Assembly: GCA_019117325.1 (NCBI GenBank)
Contig: DWZY01000181.1
Span: 1 to 8,241, forward strand
Source of the DNA: Candidatus Brevibacterium intestinigallinarum
GTDB taxonomy: Bacteria; Actinomycetota; Actinomycetes; Actinomycetales; Brevibacteriaceae
DNA length: 8,241 nucleotides
Reading direction: 5' to 3'
The position numbers and the translations under genes were made by a program. Position 1 is the stretch's first letter, and the number at the start of each line of letters is the position of its first letter. The notes beneath the pieces are model-generated. The model saw only the letters and a list, made by a program, of their open reading frames with translations. It was not told the origin of the DNA and did not search any database. Positions 1 to 5,283 of this stretch are shown here, piece by piece.

Positions 1-333
1 CACTCACCGGGACACATCGCTGACACCGACGCCGAGGCCCGGGATCACCTGCGCGAGCACTGGCTGGCCAACCGCAACCGGCTGGGCCGCGAGCGCGGGT
101 GGGGCCCGGCGGGCGAGCGCGAGTTCATCGCGGAGATCGAGGAGGGTGCCCTCTACGTGGGCTCCCCGGAGACCGTCGCGGCGAAGATCGCCCACGCCGT
201 CCGCACCCTGGGTGTCGACCGCTTCGACGTCAAGTACGCGAACGGCCCCATGCCCCACGCGCAGCTCGTGCGCTCGATCGAGCTCTACGGCACGGAGGTC
301 ATGCCGCGCGTGCGCGCGCTCCTGGCGGAGTGA
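1..333 (+). CDS. LLM class flavin-dependent oxidoreductase, C-terminal part (5' end outside window)
   Basis: Frame 1 is open from the first base to a TGA at 331-333, giving the last 110 residues of a protein whose start lies upstream. The segment GALYVGSPETVAAKI (residues 50-64 of the visible part), followed by LGVDRFDVKYANG and LVRSIELYGTEVMPRVR, is the typical C-terminal end of luciferase-like (bacterial luciferase/alkanesulfonate monooxygenase) TIM-barrel oxidoreductases. It resembles most the subfamily of uncharacterised LLM proteins typified by Agrobacterium Atu2307. These enzymes use FMN or F420; the substrate cannot be told from this fragment, because the flavin-binding N-terminal half is not in the window. 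The gene is convergent with the DUF3137 gene, with 30 bp between the two stops. The family call is firm; the subfamily is a recollection without alignment. Confidence 0.88.
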   Translation, partial: HSPGHIADTDAEARDHLREHWLANRNRLGRERGWGPAGEREFIAEIEEGALYVGSPETVAAKIAHAVRTLGVDRFDVKYANGPMPHAQLVRSIELYGTEVMPRVRALLAE

Positions 334-336
334 TCA

Positions 337-356
337 CCGGGCGCTGACGCTCCCGG
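337..356. terminator. Candidate hairpin between convergent genes
   Basis: Between the stops of the LLM gene (333) and the DUF3137 gene (364), CCGGG (337-341) can pair with CCCGG (352-356), with weaker pairing inside. No U-tract follows on either strand, so this is at best a weak, possibly bidirectional terminator. It is supported only by the pairing and its position. Confidence 0.4.
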
Positions 357-363
357 CTCTGAC

Positions 364-1587
364 TCAGCGCTTGCTCCAGATGCGGGTGTTGAGGTCGAAG
401 TGCTCGACGAGCGACAGGAACCGGATCAGATCGTCGTAGATCGCCCGGCTCATCTCCCGGATGTCCGGGTTCCTGGGATCGAGGCTGAAGAGATCCGTGT
501 CCCCGCCGACGGCCACCGTCATGCGAGAGCCTGCGAAGGAGATGCCGATCGCGTCCGTGCCCGCGCGCCGGCTGAAATCGTTCAGAGCGAGGATCAGCTG
601 CGGGGAGAGCAGGTAGTGGGCCTCGGCGGGATCGCTCGTCCACCCGCGCACCCCGCGCGGCAGGTCCAGACCGGCGAGCGCGAGGGGCTGGAGACCCTGT
701 GCGGCTGCGGTCGCGTCATCCATGGCCTCCAGCCCCCGCGTCCGCTTCATCGGCTGGAAGCGGGTGGTGGAGGTGAAGCTCTTGTGGAAGTCGGCGCTGA
801 AGACGATGAGTGAGGGGGTGAGCACCTCGGCCTGCTTCTCGAGCTTCGTCACCTGCGCGGACACAGCGTCCCCGATCATGTCCGCGAATGGGAGGCTCGT
901 GCCGCTGCCCGAGAGGCGGCGGTCGATCTCCCGCTCGACCGCGTCCCGGTCCATCGAACCGGTGTCGAGGTCCCGGCGGATCCTCGCACGGGCCCGGTTC
1001 CGGCTCATGGCGGACTGCTGCGCGGAACCTCCGCTCGCGGACCGCTGGGGATCTTCCGCCGACTGCCATTTGAGGTCAGCGAGCACGAATTCCGTGCGCC
1101 CGAACCGGCCGGTCACCACGTCCTCCTGCGGCATCCGGGTGTCGAAGAAGAGCCCGGACTCCCGCAGCAGGCTGCGGTCCACGCGACCGTCCAACTCGTA
1201 GCGGGCCTGCAGTCTAAGCTCCTGCCCCCCAGCCCGGTCCTGCGCCGTCATCCCGTCGAGCAGCTGCTGGAACAGCGGAGCGACGACCGTCTCGCCGAAG
1301 TGGCTGCGCGCTGCGGACATGCGCCGGAAGGCGAAAATCACGCAGCCGACCATGAGGATGAGGGACGGCACGATCACCAGAGCGCCCGTGGTCCCGTCGA
1401 CCGCGGACGCGAGCACCCCCAGGAAGAGGCCGAGGAGGCCGAGGACCGTGCCGACGCCCAGCAGGCACCCGACGGGCCCGCCCATCCCGCCGCGCCGGGT
1501 CTTCGCGGCCAGGTCCTCCTCGTCCAGCCCCAGGCCGTCCCACACGGTGTCGAAAGCAGGCGCGTCGATGCGATGCGCGGAGTTCAT
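364..1587 (-). CDS. DUF3137 family membrane protein
   Basis: This 407-aa protein of unknown function is encoded directly after lemA; the ATG at 1587 overlaps the lemA stop (ATGA, 1584-1587), so the two are probably translationally coupled. A GGAAGGA lies 11 nt upstream of the ATG, inside lemA. After about 35 soluble residues there are two membrane segments (about 38-60 and 68-87). The region from about 90 to 395 resembles DUF3137: the pieces VTGRFGRTEFVLADLKWQ (158-175), LIVFSADFHKSFTSTTRF (260-277) and YLLSPQLILALNDFSRRAG (325-343) match the family pattern of paired GxxGxTxF and FxADFxKxF motifs. A charged stretch of roughly 80 residues (about 176-258) separates the first two motifs, further apart than I expect for the family. 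DUF3137 genes commonly sit beside lemA; a joint envelope role is inferred, not shown. Confidence 0.82.
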   Translation of the reverse strand: MNSAHRIDAPAFDTVWDGLGLDEEDLAAKTRRGGMGGPVGCLLGVGTVLGLLGLFLGVLASAVDGTTGALVIVPSLILMVGCVIFAFRRMSAARSHFGETVVAPLFQQLLDGMTAQDRAGGQELRLQARYELDGRVDRSLLRESGLFFDTRMPQEDVVTGRFGRTEFVLADLKWQSAEDPQRSASGGSAQQSAMSRNRARARIRRDLDTGSMDRDAVEREIDRRLSGSGTSLPFADMIGDAVSAQVTKLEKQAEVLTPSLIVFSADFHKSFTSTTRFQPMKRTRGLEAMDDATAAAQGLQPLALAGLDLPRGVRGWTSDPAEAHYLLSPQLILALNDFSRRAGTDAIGISFAGSRMTVAVGGDTDLFSLDPRNPDIREMSRAIYDDLIRFLSLVEHFDLNTRIWSKR

Positions 1588-2180
1588 GCGTCGAGGAATC
1601 CTTCCAGGTCGTGCGGCTGCGCCTTGGCGGCGGAGCTGATCTCGAACAGGTCCATCCGTCCGTGTCCCAGCATCCCTGCCACGAGGTTCTGCGGGAACAC
1701 GTCGCGGGCCGTGTTGTGGGCAGTGGCCTCACTGTTGTACAGCCGGCGGGCGGCCTGCAGACGCTCCTCGGCCTCATTGATCGATCGCTGGAGGATCTCG
1801 ACGGTCCTGAGCGACTCCATCGCGGGGTAGGCCTCCACATTCAGCAGCGCGTGCTCCGCGCGCTGGGCGGCGTCTGCGGCGCGCGCCTTCTCCTCCACCG
1901 TCAGCTGCGACACCGGGCGTCCCGTGCGCAGCGCTGTGGCGCCGAGGATCGTGTCCACCTCACGCTGCACGGCGCCGGCAGCCGCGTTCTTCTGAGCGGC
2001 GATGCGGTCGAAGCGGGCCTCCAGCGCCACGTCGATCCCCTGCAGCGCTTCCTGCGCGGAGTTGCGCCGGCGGACCAGCGCATTGCGGACGACGATCGCC
2101 CAGACCGCAAGGGCGACGAGCAGGACGACGATGAGTCCTGCGACGATCAGCACCACCGTGAGGACGACCCCTGGCTGCAC
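1584..2180 (-). CDS. lemA: LemA family membrane protein
   Basis: This 198-aa protein has one N-terminal membrane segment (about residues 4-31) followed by a long alpha-helical domain. The family signature is clear in the second half: NVEAYPAMESLRTVEILQ (114-131), AARRLYNSEATAHNT (143-157) and FPQNLVAGMLG (162-172) match the LemA pattern of EAYP, ARRxYN and FPxNLxA motifs. The usual RRDLIPNLV motif near the start of the domain is changed (EARFDRIAAQKNA, 54-66). The start is GTG at 2178-2180, supported by AGGAG at 2187-2191 six bases upstream and by the membrane segment following at once. LemA proteins form a helical bundle, usually with the N-terminus outside; their molecular function is not established. 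It is first in a two-gene operon with the DUF3137 gene and divergent from the lipoprotein gene. Confidence 0.9.
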   Translation of the reverse strand: MQPGVVLTVVLIVAGLIVVLLVALAVWAIVVRNALVRRRNSAQEALQGIDVALEARFDRIAAQKNAAAGAVQREVDTILGATALRTGRPVSQLTVEEKARAADAAQRAEHALLNVEAYPAMESLRTVEILQRSINEAEERLQAARRLYNSEATAHNTARDVFPQNLVAGMLGHGRMDLFEISSAAKAQPHDLEGFLDA

Positions 2181-2186
2181 TCTCCA

Positions 2187-2191
2187 CTCCT
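2187..2191 (-). promoter_or_regulatory. Ribosome binding site of lemA
   Basis: AGGAG on the minus strand lies 6 nt before the GTG start at 2180. It decides the start in favour of this GTG, since no in-frame ATG is available before the membrane segment. Confidence 0.7.
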
Positions 2192-2219
2192 GTTCTCCAC
2201 TCCGACCGGCCGAACGTCC

Positions 2220-2225
2220 ACAGTA
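2220..2225 (-). promoter_or_regulatory. Possible -10 box for the lemA-DUF3137 operon
   Basis: TACTGT on the minus strand fits the TANNNT -10 pattern and would give a leader of about 33 nt containing the AGGAG site. No convincing -35 hexamer is visible 16-18 bp upstream, which is common in actinobacteria but leaves the call weak. Confidence 0.25.
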
Positions 2226-2347
2226 GCCGACCTCCGACCGCGCGCTCAGCGACGTTCATCGCCGACGGATCCGACTGCGGCAGATCGTCCGCTCCTCATG
2301 TCGCAGATCTGCCACGCGGATGGCACGATCGCCCCTCCCGCACCCAG

Positions 2348-2353
2348 TAGTGT
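2348..2353 (+). promoter_or_regulatory. Possible -10 box for the lipoprotein gene
   Basis: TAGTGT fits TANNNT and would place the transcript start near 2360, leaving a leader of about 49 nt that holds the hairpin at 2372-2390 and the ribosome binding site. No clear -35 is seen. A perfect 10-bp palindrome GCAGATCTGC (2303-2312) lies about 35 bp upstream and could be an operator or chance. Confidence 0.25.
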
Positions 2354-2371
2354 CAGTTCCGACCTGAACGA

Positions 2372-2390
2372 GAGCCGGACGATCCGGCTC
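2372..2390 (+). repeat. Perfect inverted repeat (hairpin) in the lipoprotein leader
   Basis: GAGCCGGA, a CGA loop, then TCCGGCTC: a perfect 8-bp stem ending 6 nt before the GGAGGA ribosome binding site (2397-2402) of the lipoprotein gene. No gene ends here, so it is not a normal terminator. It may be a stabilising 5' mRNA hairpin, a translation-control element or a protein-binding dyad. Confidence 0.6.
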
Positions 2391-2396
2391 CGCACC

Positions 2397-2402
2397 GGAG
2401 GA
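2397..2402 (+). promoter_or_regulatory. Ribosome binding site of the lipoprotein gene
   Basis: GGAGGA stands 6 nt before the ATG at 2409. It picks this start out of a reading frame that stays open far upstream, and the signal peptide that follows agrees. Confidence 0.85.
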
Positions 2403-2408
2403 GAGAAC

Positions 2409-3161
2409 ATGAAGAAGTCGACACTGCGGATGACCGTCATCAGTGCGTGCGTGGGTGCCGGCCTGGCACTCTCCGCATGCGGAGGAGCCGGCAGCGCCGA
2501 GTCCGGCGACACCGGCGAGGACACCAGCGCGTCCCAGGAGGACGGGGCTGAGGGCGGCGAGGCCGGTGCCGAGGATGCTGGCGCCGCCGAGGCCGCTGTC
2601 TACTCCGAGGACGATCTCACCGCAGCTGTCGAGGCCGGGGGCTTCACGGCCCAGACCGCTGATACGGCTGGCGTCGATGAGCTCAACAGCGCAATGGGCG
2701 AGATGAGCATCGAGCCCGCCGAGTGCGAGATCTTCATGAATGCCGCGGCCGCGGCCGTCGAGGACGGCGATGCGACGGTCATCGTCGGTACCCCGAACGG
2801 CGGTGCTCAGACGACCACCGGCGGCGCGATGGGCTACCCCAGCGCAGATGCTGCCGCAGACATGCTGTCGTCCTCCACCGGCATGCTCGACTCCTGCGGC
2901 GAGATGACGATGACGATGCAGGACATGGAGATGTCCTCGAGCACCACCGAGGTCGACGCGAGCGTCGACGGTGCGGACCAGGTCGTGGCGACGGAGGTCG
3001 AGATGGACCTTGCGGGCCAGACGATCTCCACGACCTCCGTGCAGGCCCAGAAGGGCTCCGCGGTCATCACCGTCTCCTCCGGCACGGGAGCCGGCATGGA
3101 GGGCGAAGGCATCGACGAGCTCTCCGCGATCGCTGCGGACATGATCGCCGCACTGCCCTGA
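2409..3161 (+). CDS. Acidic lipoprotein, function unknown
   Basis: This 250-aa secreted lipoprotein has a positively charged start (MKKSTLR), a hydrophobic stretch and the lipobox L21-S22-A23-C24, so Cys24 is the expected lipid-anchored first residue of the mature protein. Residues 25-63 are an unstructured linker rich in Gly, Ala, Glu and Asp. The rest is a globular domain with two cysteines (C106 in a PAEC context, C163 in DSCGEM) that could form a disulfide. The layout (linker, PxxC, later Cys followed by beta strands, short C-terminal helix) recalls the extracellular sensor-like lipoproteins of actinobacteria related in pattern to the PknH C-terminal domain, but I cannot assign it to a family. 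From C24 on I count 43 Asp/Glu against one Lys (K215) and no Arg or His. A Met-rich run lies at 166-175. It is a single gene between a divergent lemA and a convergent menC. Confidence 0.88.
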   Translation: MKKSTLRMTVISACVGAGLALSACGGAGSAESGDTGEDTSASQEDGAEGGEAGAEDAGAAEAAVYSEDDLTAAVEAGGFTAQTADTAGVDELNSAMGEMSIEPAECEIFMNAAAAAVEDGDATVIVGTPNGGAQTTTGGAMGYPSADAAADMLSSSTGMLDSCGEMTMTMQDMEMSSSTTEVDASVDGADQVVATEVEMDLAGQTISTTSVQAQKGSAVITVSSGTGAGMEGEGIDELSAIAADMIAALP

Positions 3162-3164
3162 TCA

Positions 3165-3187
3165 GCCGGAGCCTGATCGGCTCCGGC
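3165..3187. terminator. Bidirectional hairpin terminator candidate, lipoprotein gene/menC
   Basis: GCCGGAGCC, loop TGATC, GGCTCCGGC: a perfect 9-bp GC-rich stem filling the 36-bp gap between the convergent stops of the lipoprotein gene (3161) and menC (3198). No U-tract follows on either strand, as is often the case in high-GC actinobacteria. The position makes a two-way terminator the best reading. Confidence 0.7.
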
Positions 3188-3197
3188 CCAGTCACCC

Positions 3198-4277
3198 TCA
3201 GCCCGCGCTGAGGTCGGCTCCGCCGTCCTTCAGGTGCGTCCAGCAGGCCTCGAGCCGCTCGGTCCAGAACCGGGCGCGCTCGGGGCCTGCGGCGTACCGG
3301 GCCAGCAGCTCCTCATCCGGGCTCACCCGCCCCCACGGCAGCGCACCGTCGACCGGCAGCAGCGCGGGGTCCGCGACATCACCGCTCAGCAGTGCCGCCG
3401 TCCCCAGCCCCGCGGCCGGCCGCTCGTCCAGCAGGCCCACTGCGGCCTCGGGAACGGGCAGGTGCGCGGCCAGGGCGACGCCCGCGGCCAGCCCCACGCT
3501 GGACTCCAGCGCGGAGGACACGACGGCGGGCAGCCCCGCGGCCTCGATGACGGAGGCCGCCGCGCGGATCCCGCCCAGCGGCTGGGCCTTCACGACGATG
3601 ACGTCCGCCGCGCCCAGGGCGGCGACCCGCAGCGGGTCGGACACCTTCCGGATCGACTCGTCCGCGGCGATCGGCACGGGCAGCCGCGCGATGGAGGCCC
3701 ATTCGCGCAGGCGCGCCAGGGCCTCGACATCCGCGACCGGCTGCTCGACGTACTGCAGCGGGCCGGTGCGGGCGAGCGCCGTGAGCGCCGTCTTCGCGTC
3801 GTCGTCGCAGTACGCGCCGTTCGCGTCGCAGCGCACAGCGACCCCCGGCAGAGCGCGCCGCACCGCCTCGACCCGCCGGACGTCCTCGTCCAGTGACGCG
3901 ATGCCGCGCTCGGCGATCTTGATCTTCACGGCGGTGACCCCGGGGAAGCGCGCCGCGATCGCGGGCACCTCCTCAGCGGGGATCGCCGGGATCGTCGCGT
4001 TGATGGGGACCGGCCCCTCCGTGAGCGGGCGGGGGAACGGCAGGGCCGCGGACTCGATCGTCGCCAGCAGCCAGCGGGAGGCCTCGGGCGTCTCGTACTC
4101 GACGAAGGGCGCGAACTCCGCCCAGCCCGCCGGCCCCTGCACGAGGCAGGTCTCGCGGACCGTGATGCCCCGGAAGCGCGTCGCCATCGGCAGGGCCACC
4201 GGCACGATCCGCTCGAACAGATCACGCGGCTGCGGCGTGTGCTCCAGGACTGTGCGGACCTCCGGACTGATGAGCAT
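3198..4277 (-). CDS. menC: o-Succinylbenzoate synthase
   Basis: This 359-aa enolase-superfamily enzyme dehydrates SHCHC to o-succinylbenzoate, an early cytosolic step in menaquinone synthesis. The N-terminal capping part contains FRGITVRETCLVQGPAGWAEF (within 35-55) and the FVEYE motif. The barrel carries the expected catalytic set: K118-I-K120 (the KxK acid/base pair), metal ligands D151 (CDANG), E178 (YVEQP) and D206 (AADES), and K230 (VVKAQPLGG). Length is normal for actinobacterial MenC. The start is the ATG at 4275-4277. There is no Shine-Dalgarno, but TATCGT lies exactly 7 nt upstream, as expected for a leaderless mRNA. The reading frame continues upstream through the antisense of menB and menE, but that extension is a high-GC artefact. 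The gene is divergent from menB, sharing a 48-bp intergenic region. Confidence 0.95.
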   Translation of the reverse strand: MLISPEVRTVLEHTPQPRDLFERIVPVALPMATRFRGITVRETCLVQGPAGWAEFAPFVEYETPEASRWLLATIESAALPFPRPLTEGPVPINATIPAIPAEEVPAIAARFPGVTAVKIKIAERGIASLDEDVRRVEAVRRALPGVAVRCDANGAYCDDDAKTALTALARTGPLQYVEQPVADVEALARLREWASIARLPVPIAADESIRKVSDPLRVAALGAADVIVVKAQPLGGIRAAASVIEAAGLPAVVSSALESSVGLAAGVALAAHLPVPEAAVGLLDERPAAGLGTAALLSGDVADPALLPVDGALPWGRVSPDEELLARYAAGPERARFWTERLEACWTHLKDGGADLSAG

Positions 4278-4284
4278 GGTCACC

Positions 4285-4290
4285 ACGATA
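4285..4290 (-). promoter_or_regulatory. Leaderless -10 box of menC
   Basis: TATCGT (minus strand) matches TANNNT and is followed by 7 nt and the menC ATG, so transcription would begin at or next to the A of the start codon. No ribosome binding site exists in these 7 nt (GGTGACC), which supports leaderless translation. The -35 zone falls on the menB -10 box. Confidence 0.6.
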
Positions 4291-4295
4291 CGCCG

Positions 4296-4307
4296 CGCGA
4301 CGTCGCG
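4296..4307. repeat. Palindrome centred between the menC and menB promoters
   Basis: CGCGACGTCGCG is a perfect 12-bp palindrome centred at 4301.5. The same point is the exact midpoint of the two -10 boxes (4285-4290 and 4313-4318) and of the two start codons (4277 and 4326). It could be a regulator site acting on both promoters; CG-rich palindromes are also frequent by chance in such DNA. Confidence 0.5.
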
Positions 4308-4312
4308 GTCGA

Positions 4313-4318
4313 TATGCT
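4313..4318 (+). promoter_or_regulatory. Leaderless -10 box of menB
   Basis: TATGCT matches TANNNT and is followed by 7 nt (GGCACGC) and the menB ATG at 4326. These 7 nt hold no ribosome binding site. The region 17 bp upstream, where a -35 would sit, overlaps the menC -10 box. Confidence 0.62.
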
Positions 4319-4325
4319 GGCACGC

Positions 4326-5252
4326 ATGAGCGAGCAGACGGTCTCCGACATCTTCGATCCGACGGCGTGGCGGACGGTGTCCGGCTTCGACTTCACGGAC
4401 ATCACGTACCACCGCGCGATCGACGCGGACGGGAAGGACGAGGGCTTCGTGCGCATCGCGTTCGACCGCCCGGAGGTCCGCAACGCGTTCCGCCCGCACA
4501 CCGTCGACGAGCTCTACCGCGCCCTCGACCACGCCCGCCAGACCCCGGACGTGGGCGCGGTCCTGCTGACGGGCAACGGCCCCAGCGCCAAGGACGGCGG
4601 CTGGGCGTTCTGCTCCGGCGGCGACCAGCGCATCCGCGGCCGCTCCGGCTACCAGTACGCGGAGGGCGAGACCGCGGAGACCGTCGACCCCGCCCGCGCC
4701 GGCCGCCTCCACATCCTCGAGGTCCAGCGCCTCATCCGCACGATGCCCAAGGTCGTCGTGTGCGTGGTGCCCGGCTGGGCCGCCGGCGGCGGGCACTCGC
4801 TCCACGTCGTCTGCGACCTCACGATCGCCTCCCGCCAGCACGCCCGCTTCAAGCAGACGGACGCGGACGTGGGCTCCTACGACGCCGGCTACGGCTCCGC
4901 GTACCTCGCGAAGATGGTGGGCCAGAAGAAGGCGCGCGAGATCTTCTTCCTGGGCCGCGACTACACCGCCGAGGACATGGAGCGCATGGGCGCGGTCAAC
5001 CTCGTCGCCGACCACGAGGACCTGGAGACCACCGCCCAGCAGGTCGCCCGCGAGATCCTGGGCAAGTCGCCCAACGCGCAGCGCATGCTCAAGTTCGCCT
5101 TCAACCTCGTGGACGACGGACTCATGGGCCAGCAGGTCTTCGCCGGCGAGGCGACCCGCCTGGGCTACATGACCGACGAGGCCGTCGAGGGCCGCGACGC
5201 GTTCCTCCAGAAGCGCGATCCGGACTGGTCCCCCTACCCCTGGTACTACTGA
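4326..5252 (+). CDS. menB: 1,4-Dihydroxy-2-naphthoyl-CoA synthase
   Basis: This 308-aa crotonase-fold enzyme performs the intramolecular Claisen-type ring closure of OSB-CoA to DHNA-CoA. Close agreement with the mycobacterial MenB sequence is visible over the length: FCSGGDQ (95-101) and GWAAGGGHSLH (150-160) form the oxyanion-hole region, QTDADVGSYDAGYG (177-190) the active-site loop, and YMTDEAVEGRDAFLQKR (281-297) the conserved C-terminal part ending in SPYPWYY. By alignment from memory with M. tuberculosis MenB, D179 corresponds to Asp185, S184 to Ser190 and Y281 to Tyr287. Asp at 179 puts it in the bicarbonate-independent type, unlike E. coli, which has Gly there. The ATG at 4326 is chosen over an in-frame upstream ATG (4239), which would lie inside menC and beyond the -10 box. 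menE follows after 31 bp, so a menBE transcript is likely. Confidence 0.97.
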   Translation: MSEQTVSDIFDPTAWRTVSGFDFTDITYHRAIDADGKDEGFVRIAFDRPEVRNAFRPHTVDELYRALDHARQTPDVGAVLLTGNGPSAKDGGWAFCSGGDQRIRGRSGYQYAEGETAETVDPARAGRLHILEVQRLIRTMPKVVVCVVPGWAAGGGHSLHVVCDLTIASRQHARFKQTDADVGSYDAGYGSAYLAKMVGQKKAREIFFLGRDYTAEDMERMGAVNLVADHEDLETTAQQVAREILGKSPNAQRMLKFAFNLVDDGLMGQQVFAGEATRLGYMTDEAVEGRDAFLQKRDPDWSPYPWYY

Positions 5253-5283
5253 CCGGCCCGCACCCACGAATCCGTCGCGCACC

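Noticed and set aside
364..2180. LemA plus a membrane protein as a possible defence or toxin system
   Set aside because: LemA/DUF3137 neighbours are common in bacterial chromosomes, and no effector, nuclease or sensor domain is visible.
1611..2408. Upstream extension of the lipoprotein frame through lemA
   Set aside because: The ribosome binding site at 2397, the signal peptide and the lipobox fix the start at 2409. The extension is antisense to lemA and has no coding character.
4239..4325. Earlier ATG for menB (337 aa)
   Set aside because: It would start inside menC and upstream of the menB -10 box; the added 29 residues do not resemble MenB N-termini.
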